Below, piece by piece: positions 1 through 10,350 of a DNA stretch of 64,000 nucleotides (its first letter is position 1; each line of letters opens with the position of its first letter). A program made the position numbers and the translations under genes. This DNA comes from Mesostigma viride (taxonomy: Eukaryota; Streptophyta; Mesostigmatophyceae; Mesostigmatales; Mesostigmataceae). The notes under the pieces were generated by a model. The model was not told the origin of the DNA. It saw only the letters and a program-made list of their open reading frames with translations, and made no database searches. The DNA lies in NCBI GenBank assembly GCA_009746045.1, contig RPFO01000165.1, positions 186,001 to 250,000 on the forward strand. The letters run 5' to 3'.

Positions 1-120
1 AGTGGGTCAGATGCACGGCCGTCCGGTGTGGGGGCTGGGCGTCAGGCCCAGCCGGCGCACCAGTGCCGCGTTGATGAAGGACGTGGAAGCGCCTGTGACG
101 ACCAAAAACTTGACATCCAT
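1..120 (-). pseudogene. TRG-1 retropepsin fragment
   Basis: The minus strand from an ATG at 118-120 encodes the start of an aspartic protease-like domain. The expected active-site triad D-T-G is read as V-T-G (motif VVTGAST), so the catalytic aspartate is missing, as in TRG-2 (VVAGAST). The window edge cuts the rest. The family call rests on the alignment with the longer TRG-2 copy at 14862-15241. Confidence 0.6.
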
Positions 121-673
121 GACGGTTGGTTGGCCGTGTCTGAATATATTATTACAATCTCATATATAAAATATCCCATTACCGCCAACGGTACCCTATA
201 TAAAACCACTAGTGCTAGACGCCTAATAGTAATTTCCCATTACCGCCAACGGCGTCTATGCATGGGGTCAGTGTATGATTCCAAACACCCCCCTTACTGC
301 TGATAGCATGATAACAGGGTGACCTGCTACTGGCAGGACCAATGCACCCTTCGTACTACTGACATCATGATAACAGGGTGACCTGCTACTGTGCAGGACC
401 AATGCACCCTTGGTATTTGGTACAGATGTGGGGCAAAACAGACACCCCCCCCTTGCCCTACACAGGTGGGCATTCTCAGAATGGCTAAGGTGGCCAGCCA
501 CTAGGACTGGAAAAGCGCACCGGAGTGAACATATTATAAAAATATAATTATTAGTTAAATATACTTATATAATATATATTATAGTATACTTCCCAGCGGC
601 AAACTCGTAACCGGCCACTGCTGGTGACTCAAAGGTCGCACGCTGTCCGGAGGCTAGTCGATGAGCCTCGATC

Positions 674-1570
674 TCATTGACCGCGCGCAGCACGCCCTTG
701 GTAGAACTCATCGCTGGCGGCCGCGGCTGCTGGTGCTGAGTCGTGAACTGCCGGGCCTGCTGGCGCCCGCTCGTCCGCGTTGCGGGGCTTGTCCCTTGGG
801 CCGGAGGAGTCCGGGCGACTGCCGAACGCCGGGCCTGAAAACCTGGGCTCGGTCTCCCCCGTGCCACGTCCAGCGTGCCTGCTACGGAGTTTGGGGCAGT
901 CGCGCCTGAGGTGACCCACCTCAAAGCACATGAAGCAACGGGCTTTACTCGCGTCGATGGCGTTGAGGCCATGGTCAGCGTTCCCGTCCTCCAGGTCATC
1001 GGGGGAGTCCTCGTTCCCCTCGCCGTCGTGCGGGGGACCTGATCGGAAGAAACGACGCACCGATGGTGCGCGCCCGCGAGCCACGACGTCGGCCACCTGC
1101 AGAAGATACCTCTGGATATTCAAGATGTCCCACTCCTTCCAAGGACCTCAGCGTAGTGCTTTAGTACCTCGTCCTGCAGCTCGGGGCTGAGTGCCTCAAT
1201 GAATCTGATCTTGTACTCGTACCAGGTCATGTCGGTCAGGTAGGCGGCGCTGGACTCAAACTTGGACAGAAACTCGCGATACGGGTGGTCCCCTGGCGCA
1301 GCTTGCCGAAGGCGAGTCGCTCGTGGATCTCCGCGTCTGGGGGTACCAACTTGCGGCGCACCTGTCCATCAACTCCTCCACGGTTTGCGGGTACGACTGG
1401 GATGCGATGCTCTCACAGTTCAAGATGCTCACCACCGAAGGATCCATGCAGGTGTTGACAACATGCGGGATCAGATCGCAGGTGGCAAGTTCCCAACTGT
1501 GGTGGTTGCGCCAGACGGTATACTGCTGTTGCCACATGCATCCCCATTCGTCGACCTATCGCGGTTTCAT
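674..1570 (-). pseudogene. TRG-1 gag, capsid and zinc-knuckle part
   Basis: Minus-strand remnant of the capsid-nucleocapsid half of gag, equivalent to the intact frame 13339-14205 of TRG-2. The segment 674-1123 keeps the CCHC knuckle (CFMCFEVGHLRRDC, pattern C-x2-C-x4-H-x4-C) and an arginine-rich tail. Upstream pieces (1256-1537) are in other frames, and there is at least one deletion near 1150 and one frame change near 1330. The in-frame TAG present in TRG-2 at 13318-13320 is also present here. Non-functional as a continuous protein. Confidence 0.75.
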
Positions 1571-1925
1571 GTCCGCGTGCAGCTTGGGTACATTCTTGAA
1601 AGTGGGCATCGGTGGGGCCTTTACCGTGTTGATCGTAGGCCCACCGACTCTCTGTAGGAGATGGAGCCGAAGGCTGGGGGCTGCGACCGGGGGAGAGATC
1701 CGGATCTGGACGGCGTACCATGCGTCCGCCGCACCTGTACCGATGAGGGGTGTTCATACCCCGGGTCATCCAATGCCACCCTGCTGAAATTCAGGTTGCT
1801 GACGACCGCAGGCGAGTGGACCATGCTGCTGTCCTGCGCCCGAGGTCGCTGCGGTTGGGGGACGTGTCGCTGGACGGGTGTCTGAGTCCCCTCGTCGTGT
1901 GCGGTGGCGCTGCTTCTGTCACCCC

Positions 1926-2269
1926 CTAGCCGGCCCGTGGCCTATGAGCTCCAGAGGGAGGGTCCTGTGCCCCTGGTTCCTCGATATCCTCCACGGCCCC
2001 CTCCAAATCGCCGGATTCGCCATCTGCCCCGGTGTCCTCCCCGTCATCCTCAGAGTTCCACAACACCATGGGTAGTAGGGAAGTACGGCCAAAGGACACT
2101 CGACGCCTGCCTCGGTGTGTTGTGGCCGGCGGAGGTCCCATGGAGCGGCCGCGCCCAGCCCAGGGCTGCGATGGTCGCTCCGTGGCTAGCTGAGCATGAT
2201 AACGGTAGTACTGCGTGTTTTCATTCTCGTGCCCTGTCTGCTCAGGATACCGCCGCGGCCACTGTGGTC

Positions 2270-2308
<39 letters not shown>

Positions 2309-2564
2309 AACCCCCATGGAACATCTCCTGGCTGCGCCCGTCCCCCCCTTGTTCCAACCTGGAGTCTGGACTGTCATCATCTGATGAATCTCTGCGGCCC
2401 TGGTCTCTGGATCGTGGGGAGCCTTCCGCAGGTCTCTCCATGACCTCACCTGTACCTGTCCCTACTTGGACGTGCGGTGGTACCTCTACCACCTCTATAC
2501 CTTGCTCGTGGTTGTCTGCCTGTTCTATCTCTCTGTTGACAGGTTCTCTCCGTTTTCGTGGCAT
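1926..2564 (-). pseudogene. TRG-1 gag N-terminal region, polyQ-short allele
   Basis: A 212-codon minus-strand frame starting at an ATG at 2562-2564 encodes a charged, probably disordered protein (start MPRKRREPVN). It carries a run of 12 glutamines near residue 88 and an acidic stretch near residue 170. Unlike the TRG-2 copy, it stays open through the glutamine run for another 110 codons and so shows the ancestral frame. It ends at a frame change near 1926, after which TRG-2 continues with the gag linker. Function is inferred only from position before the capsid and knuckle region. Confidence 0.65.
2274..2306 (-). repeat. (CAG)11 microsatellite, short allele
   Basis: Eleven uninterrupted CTG units on the plus strand (CAG in the sense of gag). 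The TRG-2 copy has 59 units at the same place (12416-12592). Confidence 0.97.
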
Positions 2565-3665
2565 GGTGCTCGTACCGATACCTTACACTGCAGGCAACAC
2601 CTCCCCAGAAAGAAAGAGAGAGAGGGAGAGAGGGCAACCACGTGCTATAGATCTTATATATGTAGGACCTAGTACTATTCCCTAGTAATAATCCCCTCTA
2701 TTGTCTGCTAGAGCCAATGGTCAGCTGGGAGAAGATAACTGTAACTGCTGTCCCCACCTCCTGACTGCTGTCTCCCTTGCTGTGCGTGGGTGGCTTAGAG
2801 CATTCACGAGTGGTGTGCAAACCCCCACGGAATGACATACGTTCCTTACTAGACTTATCTGCATCTCCTAGATTATCAAATCCCTTCCACCTAGCAATAG
2901 AGCCCTTATCCTTAATGTATTCCGGCTCACATGCCCTGTAGGGACGTAATGCATTATAGGCTAGCAGAAGCTTGCAAGAAGGAAAAAGGGGAATCCCAGG
3001 CTACCTCTAAATGCAGTGACCTTAAACAAACGAGGAAAGAGCACGGAGTCTAGCACAGCACACGCCCCAGCCTTCCGCGGCAGAGGGCTATACAATAAGT
3101 ACACGGAGGTAAACACCGTCAACACAGTCGGCATGCAACAGCCAGACGGTATCCACCCCCACGACAGGTCAAACAATGAATGGTCGTCATCCGCAACTTC
3201 CATTCGCACCAACGACATTCACAACCTATGGAGGCACGACGTATAACAAGAACCCCCTACGCGTGCGGACCCGGAGAGAAGGCAAGCGTCTAGAAGGATA
3301 AATCTAAACTAGGGGACGTACCATCGTCAATATCGTTGATGACCCCTGAGCTGGCCGCCACCTGATGTCGTTGAAGGCAGAGCCCTGGCCGCCACCAAGT
3401 GTCGTTGAAAACAGGGGTAATGGCAGCTATTGTCGATAGCACCTCACCACAGGGCTATTGCTAGCCCCGCCGAGTATCCCGGACTGGCCGCTTGCTGCCT
3501 AGGTCGTCGTTGAATCCCTTTACGGGCTGGCCGCCGACCTGTCAGCAATCGTTGAATTCCGGAATCTCTATCTACGCCAAGCACCGCCTTGGTATCCTAA
3601 TTGGCTCACTAACCCTCTCCGCGAGAGTTAGCTAACCTTTCCAGCACATTTCCTCCGATAGCCAG
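2565..3665 (-). other. TRG-1 5' leader, no gene
   Basis: About 1.1 kb between gag start and LTR (minus orientation). It matches the TRG-2 leader except that TRG-2 has a 686-bp LINE inserted. The position next to the LTR reads TGGCTATCGGAGG on the minus strand, a likely initiator-Met-type primer-binding site with one extra base. I see no conserved ORF. Confidence 0.7.
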
Positions 3666-4333
3666 TGTTACGTCCCAGCCCAGACACACCTAGCCTGAGC
3701 CACGTAGCGAAAGATCTACCATGCCGGAATTGGGAAGGTTCAAGGTGGCCTAATGCAGATTGCGCTTCACGACTGGGGTCGTGAGATATCTGGCACCGCG
3801 ACTTGATGCCAAGCTAATTAATACACACTTATAATGGCTAGCAATACCAATTACAAATGGATAGTTGCCCCAGGTTTAATGTGTAGGCGTATTCGCACTT
3901 ACCATTCATCAAACCAAGAGGACGAGACTCTCGTCCTCGGACCAATTTCACCTAGGTCTGCCACTACGCTGGCAAGGGGCGCCGACATGGCGCCGACCTT
4001 CCAAAGCATGCAGTCCACACAAGATCCTCGGGTCGAAATCGACCCTCGCCTACAGAATCCACGCATGAGTACAATATCTCAACTAGCTATAAAGTACGCA
4101 GCGCGGCGCGACTGCACCGGCCCCTAGAAGATACACGCATACAACAACCTAGGCCCAAAATAACTGACCCGAATCACACAAACTGTCATAGTTCCATACA
4201 AAAGTCCTGACCAAGGGACAATTCCCAAATTAAGTCCCGAAATGAGTCCCAAAGTCCTACGGACTATGACAACAAGTCAAACTACATAATTTATTCCATT
4301 GTTACGTCCGTCCAAAAGGGCCGGGACGTAACA
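3666..4333 (-). repeat. 5' LTR of TRG-1
   Basis: This 668-bp LTR begins (minus strand) TGTTACGTCCCGGCCC and ends with GCTGGGACGTAACA, so the two ends are inverted copies of the TGTTACGTCCC motif. Two further copies, also 668 bp, lie at 9666-10333 and 18689-19356. The outer flank is AGGCC (minus strand; plus 4334-4338), the same 5 bp found after the TRG-2 3' LTR at 19357-19361. Confidence 0.92.
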
Positions 4334-4924
4334 GGCCTTTTGGCGACAAATGACCTTACTCACCAGCTAATGCGTAGGACCTCATCGCAAGCAATGGGAC
4401 GAGCGCGGCCAGCAGGCGGGGGGACATCGTCTTTCAGGAGGGCAATGAGGTGTGCCTCAGCCAGCCAAGGGCGCGCCGCTGGGGCCAGGTACCCCACGGC
4501 CAAGTTGGCGGCAGCCTCAAAGTCTGAGTGCGGTTGCCTTGCCATGGCCCACCATCACGGAGAGGTGCTCGTAGCGCCAGCCCGAGGGGCCGGTGGATGA
4601 GGCGTTCGGCAGATCCTTGAGCACAGCCGTGAAGATGTCCAGGTCTAGGACAATAGGCGGGGGCGGGGGGTGGCCAGGGCGGGCACCGCAAAGGCAGGTT
4701 TGTCGGGGGCGGTGAAGGTTGCGCAAAGCCTGCAGGGTCGGGGGAGTGGAGGGAGCCAACGCGGTCATTTCGAGTTTTTGCATGGCCCGACTCAATTCAC
4801 CTACCACCGCATGACGTCAGCTTCCACCCGGGCAAAGAAGGAGGCGGCCCCCGACACCCGGGTGGAGGCCGAATGCTGCAGCGCCCACAGCCCTTCCCAA
4901 TCACCGAGGAGGAACCACCGGCTA
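4334..4924 (-). pseudogene. LINE-A1, 5' RT segment (inverted piece)
   Basis: The minus strand encodes the region just before and into the reverse transcriptase of an R2-like LINE. Motif SSTGPSGWRYEHL at 4540-4580 is shared with LINE-A2 (58790-58830). The frame is broken by several indels. The fragment ends at 4334 with codons for RQKA, exactly where the plus-strand fragment at 19357 starts with AHEF. The two pieces were one gene, first split by a TRG insertion (5-bp TSD AGGCC) and later separated by an inversion. The 5' end near 4924 is an ordinary LINE-type truncation or a later junction. Confidence 0.85.
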
Positions 4925-4926
4925 CA

Positions 4927-4960
4927 TACATGATCTCCCAACGGAGTCATGTTATAATTT
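4927..4960 (+). repeat. Inverted repeat, left copy (partner 7285-7322)
   Basis: The sequence around ATGATCTCCCAACGGAG followed by CATGTTATAATTT is repeated in inverted orientation at 7285-7322, with one substitution and small indels. It may be the terminal inverted repeat of a 2.4-kb DNA element, or two 3' ends of LINE-B copies in opposite orientation, because the right copy is also the 3' end of LINE-B. I cannot decide between these. Confidence 0.7.
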
Positions 4961-5654
4961 TATTTAACCCGTGTTTTTTTTTTAAAGAACGCGATATACT
5001 GCGTTGTGAGCTATATTTATAGAACACGTCATAACATCTAGGGATTTTTTTTTTCATAGTCATGTGTATACTTTCCTGAAAGCCTATAAATCAAAGGATT
5101 TTTTGAGCTACATACTCAGACCTACAAAATGCTAATTCATTAGAGAGATACACTGGTTTGAATACAGGGGGGTCTGACCATGACCGCGCTTTGTTGACCC
5201 TAGGTCACAAGTCATGTGCTTATTCACAAATGGTTCATGAAAAAAATCTGGCTTCTTGCACGAGCTATGGGCAACATATGCAGGCTCTGTGGAAAAAAAC
5301 TCAGGCCCATTGGGCCACTGGAGCTAGTTTTCATCAGCATCACAAACACAACGAAGTACAACGCAGTGGGAAAAATGAGAGCCCTTCACAACATGACGCA
5401 ACGACACGAGCCCCATAAACGGTGCCATAATGAGCTAGGAGGGTCAAAACGTTGAAAATAGGTGTTGTATAAGTTACACAGCATCAAACATGCATCAAAC
5501 ATCATGATTGGATGACCTAATATGACTGAATCAGGAAGCCATAGCCAAAGCATCATCCACTCTCACAACGTGTTGAGCACATGCCTCGTGGGAAGGGAGG
5601 TGCTGGGTTTTCATTCCATAACGCGTGCAATACTGATAGAAAGAGGCACGTGTA
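4961..5654. other. AT-rich spacer, no gene
   Basis: About 700 bp with T-runs (4971-4983, 5046-5055) and no credible ORF or repeat beyond the flanking inverted repeat. Confidence 0.6.
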
Positions 5655-5661
5655 CAGTGAA

Positions 5662-5814
5662 CAGCCATACGGCGTATAATACGCCGTATGGCGCGTATTA
5701 TACGCCATACGCAAGATTTCCGTATGAAAATGGGAAAAAAAATACGCACTGCGTATTTTTTGCGTATTTTTTGCGTATTGCGTATTTTTTGCGTATTTTT
5801 TGCGTATGAACCGC
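5662..5814. repeat. GCGTAT subterminal repeats and palindrome
   Basis: Near the left end of the hAT element, a palindrome (GCGTATAATACGC type, 5671-5712) is followed by about five copies of TGCGTATTTTT. The right subterminal region 7017-7098 has similar GCGTAT units. Such arrays commonly bind hAT transposase; that role is inferred. Confidence 0.75.
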
Positions 5815-6074
5815 GTACGAAGTAGCTTCTGGCATCGTTTTGGAGCCGGAACTACCTAGAGACAACTCAAAACGGCCATGCAGATGCAGGTGCCAGGCTG
5901 GCCGTGTACGACTGTGCGTGCATTGCTGCGTGTCATAACAAGACGAGGGACAAATGGAAAGGCATTAAGGTGACAAAGGCAATTAGGTGACAAAGTTGAA
6001 GTTCTGTTGTCTGCCAACAAGGGCGTGCATCTGGCACCTAAAATTAATCGTAGCACAAGTGACAATCAGGCATC

Positions 6075-6383
6075 ATGGCTAGCGACAGCGATCAAATGGA
6101 ACACGATGATGATGGGGCCGACGAGATGCAGGCCATATCCGAGACAGTCTGGACACACATCGTGAAAGAACCGATTCTCAACAAGAAAGGGCAGCCGACA
6201 GGTAACTACAAGCTGACGTGCACACTCTGCGATGCAAGATTCTCAGGTTCTACCACCCGAGCAAGGTGCCATATCATGGGCGCCACGTATGCAAAGGAGG
6301 CAAGAGTGAGCGAGTGCAAGAGGCCGCCGGAGGTATTGCGTCGCAGGCTGCGGGGTATTTGGTGTGACTCGCGATGCACATAA
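6075..6383 (+). pseudogene. BED-like zinc-finger remnant of hAT transposase
   Basis: A 102-codon frame from ATG 6075. After an acidic start (residues 1-25), residues 30-70 carry W-T-H-I-V-K-E-P, then the finger CTLCDARFSG with a C-x2-C pair followed by a downstream C-x-H. This resembles the BED/DUF-type DNA-binding domain at the N terminus of hAT transposases. The RNase H-like catalytic domain, dimerisation domain and the rest of a roughly 600-residue transposase are absent. It may make a DNA-binding peptide, but most likely it is a relic. Confidence 0.6.
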
Positions 6384-7016
6384 ATGCCTTATTTAGCCAT
6401 GCCGGCTGCTGCTAGCCAGCCACCGTACCATATGTGTTAATGGTTTAGGGAAGCTGGGTCAGGTTGCTGGCATGCATGGTATCCTGCACGCTAGCCACAT
6501 TGTTGGCAGCCCGCATGGATTCTTGCTTCATGTAGATCAATATTGCATGGTGGCCTACCGCGAGTAGGCAAGATGTCCGTTTCTGGCATAATGTCTTATT
6601 ACTTTTGGCAAGTTGGCCAACTGACCGTGTGCTGTATTTCAGTCTTAGTATATAGCAATTCCATGCTGCCAGAGATGACGTGGTTTTAAGTTCAACCTAC
6701 AGTAATGGTGGCAGCAATCTCTATACCTCTGCAAGTGTCATTGCGCATGCATAATATCTACTTGTGTTATTATCCTTTTCAGGTGTGCACTGATTGTGCA
6801 TACAACTTTGTTATGGTGTGCTTTTAACAGACTTAACAATTAAACAGGACAATGCTTGTACTTGTAAGCAGCAACGGTAATGCCAATGTCATGAGATGAT
6901 GTGTCACATATAGGCATGTGGTGCATTGCAAGAACACAAAGAAAACATGCCTGATTGGTCAGAATGTTGAGGAACCCCCTGAACCACAAAAAAAACAGCA
7001 TTTTCAAGAGTCAACG
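6384..7016. other. Interior of hAT element, no gene
   Basis: Non-coding sequence between the BED remnant and the right subterminal repeats; no repeat or ORF of note. Confidence 0.5.
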
Positions 7017-7325
7017 TACGATTTGCGTATAATACCCCGTACGAGCGTATTATACCCAATACCCATGGGCCCCGTACGATTGCGTATTGCGTATGCCTGC
7101 TCACTGCGTGTAATGCAAGGCTTGGATAGGTTGAGTGATCCATGAGCTTTACATGCAGGCAAAGATGACGTTGGAATCCATGCTAGCAAATGGTGGCAAG
7201 ATGCTAACAACACATGATTATACACCATGATTATGGGCACCTAGCTGATCTTCTTGCACAATCAACGAAGCATAAAATAAAATTAAATTAAATTATAACA
7301 TGCCTCCGTTGGGAGATCATGTAGC

Positions 7326-9330
7326 ACATATTCCTTGATGGGTGGTGGAGTGGAGAGAGCCGGGTAATCGGACTAACCTAACGTTAATCTAGCTAGTCTA
7401 GAAAAATCCTAACTACCCTACTCATCAAAACGCCTCCTCCTCTTGGGGGGAGGTGGCTTGCCCACAGGGTCGGGCGTGTGAGCCTTGACAATCTTCTTCC
7501 ACCGCGTCTTGTTCTGCATGGCAGTCCAAAGAAGGGAGAGAGAGTGGATGCGGTATTCAAACTGGGCTGGGACCAATAGGTCATCCAGCAACATCTGGAC
7601 GTAGTTCGTGGCATGTTTCCCTACCCTTTTGGGAATGCCCTTGGGGCCAGGCCAGGTCAGAATGTGCCGCCCTGGCTGGCCAAGCCGCTGGGGGCCTGCC
7701 AGACCAAGGGCGGTGTCGACCTGGCTGGTGCGAGCAAGGTGTCCTACAAATGCTATCCTACGCTGTCTAATCTCGTCCGAAATACGAGGCATGCCCTGAT
7801 ACAAAGACTCTGATGACGGGCGCTTGGAAAACCCTACGTTCAGGACCTGTCGGAGCATCCTGTAAACGGTGCCATCTAGCCTAGATGCCAGTGTGGGGGT
7901 GAGTGTCCACGCCTCGGCGCCATACGTGAGCACCGTGAGGACGAGGACCTTCAAGAGCATGCGCTTGCGGTGCTCGCCCACTGAGGCCCTTGGAGCGCCA
8001 GTAGGTGTTGAGCGAACGGAGCCTAGCCCAGGCCAGGCCAATGCGGGTGTCCACATCGTCGGCGGTGTCAGGGAGCCAGACTCCCTAGCAATTTGAAGTG
8101 ATCGCGGAACGGGACCGTCGTCCCGTCGAGCAGGCGCGGCAGCGGCGGTGTACTGGAGGCCCCAATCACCATCGCCTCAGTTTTGACACTAATCTCCAAC
8201 CCCACCGCCCTCGCCTCCAGGCCCAGACAGTCCAGCCAGGTCTGAATGTGCTCGGGGCGCGCGATGAGGGCATGGTGTCATCCGCATAAATCAGGTCGGC
8301 CAGGCGGTAGCCAGGTGCAACCCCGCCGTGCTCTTTCTCGTTAAGGATGTCCAAGCCTGGCTCGAAGTAAAGCGCGCACGTGCTCGGCGCATGACGTGAT
8401 CCACGACAATCATGAACAGGTATGGGGACAGGACACAACCTTGCCACACCCCGTGGTGAAGGGGGAATGGTGGGGTGGTGCCTTCCGCAGTCCGCACTAC
8501 TGCCTGTGAGCCCTCATACAGTCGGCGAATGGCAGCAATAAACGCAGGTGGCACTCGATCCAGAGCTAGGATGGCCCAAAGAGCCTCCCAGAGGACCGTG
8601 TCAAAGGCCTTTATGTAGTCAACAAAAATGAAGACCAGCGGCAAACTGTCAGGGGGGAGGCGACGCACCTCCTCCATCAACCGGCGCGCGACAAACACAG
8701 CCATGACAGTGTTACGACCACGACGGAAACCCATCTGAGACTCACCCAGGTGTGGGTCCAGCGCGGCGCGGAGCCTGTGCAGCATCATGCGCATGAAGAC
8801 CTTCAGCGCGGCGCTCTGGAGGCAGACACCCCGGTAGTTACCGGGGTCAGCAGCAGCCCTTCTTGTACAGCATGACGCGGATGGCCGTCTGCCACTCAGC
8901 AGGCGGAGGCTCGTCAGAAAGCAGGACACGGTTGCAGAACGCCAGCAGAAGATCCCTAACCGCCGGATCAGGGGTCTTCAGCAGCTCAGCAGAAAGGTGG
9001 TCGGCACCGACCGCCGCATCGTACCGCAGGCGAGCAAGGGCGCCGCCCAATACCTTCAAAGTGAAGGGGTGGACGACGTCGTCAGTGGCAAGGCAGCCCT
9101 CCTGCAAGGCGGGGACTTGGTAGTCCGCGGCCGAGGAGGGGGGCGCTGGCGGCGGCGGGGGTCCGGCAACCCCGAGGCGGGCGGCCGTCTCGGGGTGAAG
9201 CGGCGGGAGGCGGGGGCGCGAGCCCCACCGGTCAAGGAAACATTGTGGGCCAACCAGCGGTCAAGGCTGACCGGCGCCGTGCCGTCCCCCGTGTGCTCCA
9301 CCGGGGTGCGCTGCTGCCGGCCGCCGAGCC
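7326..9330 (-). pseudogene. LINE-B, 5'-truncated YADD-type non-LTR retrotransposon
   Basis: Minus-strand reverse transcriptase in at least four frames (9107-8847, 8929-8480, 8447-8290, 8056-7418). Motifs in order: NYRGVCL (8845-8820), FVDYIKAFDTVLW (about 8625-8585), GVWQGCVLSPYLF (about 8455-8415), IYADD (8300-8285), then YGAEAW and the basic tail KRRRRFDE ending at about 7420. This order fits the L1/RTE/Jockey range of LINEs, with the usual 3' domain rich in R and H. No endonuclease is left at the 5' end, so it is 5'-truncated. The 3' end probably lies at about 7326, followed by an ATTTA-rich tail at 7268-7300. Confidence 0.82.
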
Positions 9331-9665
9331 GGTCGAGGTGTATACGAAGTATAAGCCATCAATATCCAATCCTCACGATATATGCACGGCTTGACGACGT
9401 ATACAGCACCTAAATACTGCACAACTGCAACCTGCTATGGCTGACATGCAAGCAACGTCGAGTAGGATGGCGTTCTTAGAGAGGCTGTGCAGAAGTCGGT
9501 AGAAATAAGTGGAAAACTGGCAGAAACTAGGTAGAAACACGATATACTTACGCCTGCAAGCACGCTTGAGCCGGTGGCAGAGGCCATTTCCAGGAAAATA
9601 CAGCATACCGTAGCAATAGCCTCGGTCACGCCTTACGCTATTTGCAGGCACCATCATGCCCGGAG
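9331..9665. other. Unassigned spacer before TRG-2
   Basis: No recognisable gene. The last five bases (9661-9665, CGGAG) flank the TRG-2 5' LTR and do not match the TRG-2 3' flank (AGGCC), which is part of the evidence for an inversion. Confidence 0.6.
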
Positions 9666-10333
9666 TGTTACGTCCCGGCCCTTTTGGACGGACGTAACAA
9701 TGGAATAAATTATGTAGTTTGACTTGTTGTCATAGTCCGTAGGACTTTGGGACTCGTTTCGGGACTTAATTTGGGAATTGTCCCTTGGTCAGGACTTTTG
9801 TATGGAACTACGACAGTTTGGGCGATTCGGGTCAGTTATTTTGGGCCTAGGTTGTTGTATGCGTGTATCTTCTAGGGGCTGGTGCAGTCGCGCCGCGCTG
9901 CGTACTTTATAGCTAGTTGAGATATTGTACTCATGCGTGGATTCTGTAGGCGAGGGTCGATGTCGACCCGAGGATCTTGTGTGGACTGCATGCTTTGGAA
10001 GGTCGGCGCCATGTCGGCGCCCCTTGCCAGCGTAGTGGCAGACCTAGGTGAAATTGGTCCGAGGACGAGAGTCTCGTCCTCTTGGTTTGATGAATGATAA
10101 GTGCGAATACGCCTACACATTAAACCTGGGGCAACTATCCATTTGTAATTGGTATTGCTAGCCATTATAAGTGTGTATTAATTAGCTTGGCATCAAGTCG
10201 CGGTGCCAGATATCTCACGACCCCAGTCGTGAAGCGCAATCTGCATTAGGCCACCTTGAACCTTCCTAATTCCGGCATGGTAGATCTTTCGCTACGTGGC
10301 TCAGGCTAGGTGTGTCTGGGCTGGGACGTAACA
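9666..10333 (+). repeat. 5' LTR of TRG-2
   Basis: Begins TGTTACGTCCCGGCCC and ends GACGTAACA. It has a few substitutions relative to the 3' LTR (for example around 9822 compared with 18838), so the insertion is not very recent. The antisense strand of each LTR copy has a 97-codon frame, which I do not regard as a gene. Confidence 0.93.
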
Positions 10334-10334
10334 C

Positions 10335-10350
10335 TGGTTATCGGAGGAAA
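10335..10350 (+). promoter_or_regulatory. Primer-binding site of TRG-2 (probable)
   Basis: TGGTTATCGGAGG starts one base after the LTR. It resembles the TGGTATCRGAGC-type site complementary to initiator-Met tRNA, with one extra T. Copia-3 in this window has TGGTATCGGAGG, which supports the same tRNA. Confidence 0.6.

Larger units (their letters stand above)
1..4333 (-). mobile_element. TRG-1, partial non-autonomous LTR retrotransposon
   Basis: Reading on the minus strand from 4333, the element has one 668-bp LTR, a leader, gag and the start of a protease, and runs off the left edge of the window. It is the inverted, near-identical partner of TRG-2 (9666-19356). It lacks two LINE insertions that TRG-2 carries (equivalent to 11351-12036 and 14309-14398), so it is the empty-site allele for both. 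No reverse transcriptase or integrase is seen. The base flanking its 5' LTR is the 5' half of LINE-A1, whose other half flanks the 3' LTR of TRG-2. Confidence 0.85.
5655..7106 (+). mobile_element. Non-autonomous hAT-type DNA transposon
   Basis: The ends are 17-bp imperfect terminal inverted repeats: CAGTGAACAGCCATACG at 5655-5671 and its near reverse complement at 7090-7106 (15 of 17 match). The element starts CAGTG and ends CACTG, as is usual for hAT elements. CGTGTA flanks both ends (5649-5654 and 7107-7112), a 6-bp target-site duplication. Inside are GCGTAT-rich subterminal repeats and a short ORF (6075-6383) with a BED-like zinc finger. At 1452 bp, with no catalytic core, it is a deletion derivative. 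hAT elements usually make 8-bp duplications; 6 bp is less common. Confidence 0.78.

Noticed and set aside
3834-4127. A 97-codon ORF repeated at 3834-4127 (+), 9872-10165 (-) and 18895-19188 (-)
   Set aside because: It lies antisense inside the three LTR copies of TRG. The LTRs are almost identical as DNA, so conservation of the frame carries no weight, and the protein has no recognisable feature.
5671-5712. CRISPR-like or terminator-like palindrome
   Set aside because: Eukaryotic context and position inside hAT subterminal repeats explain it; no spacers.
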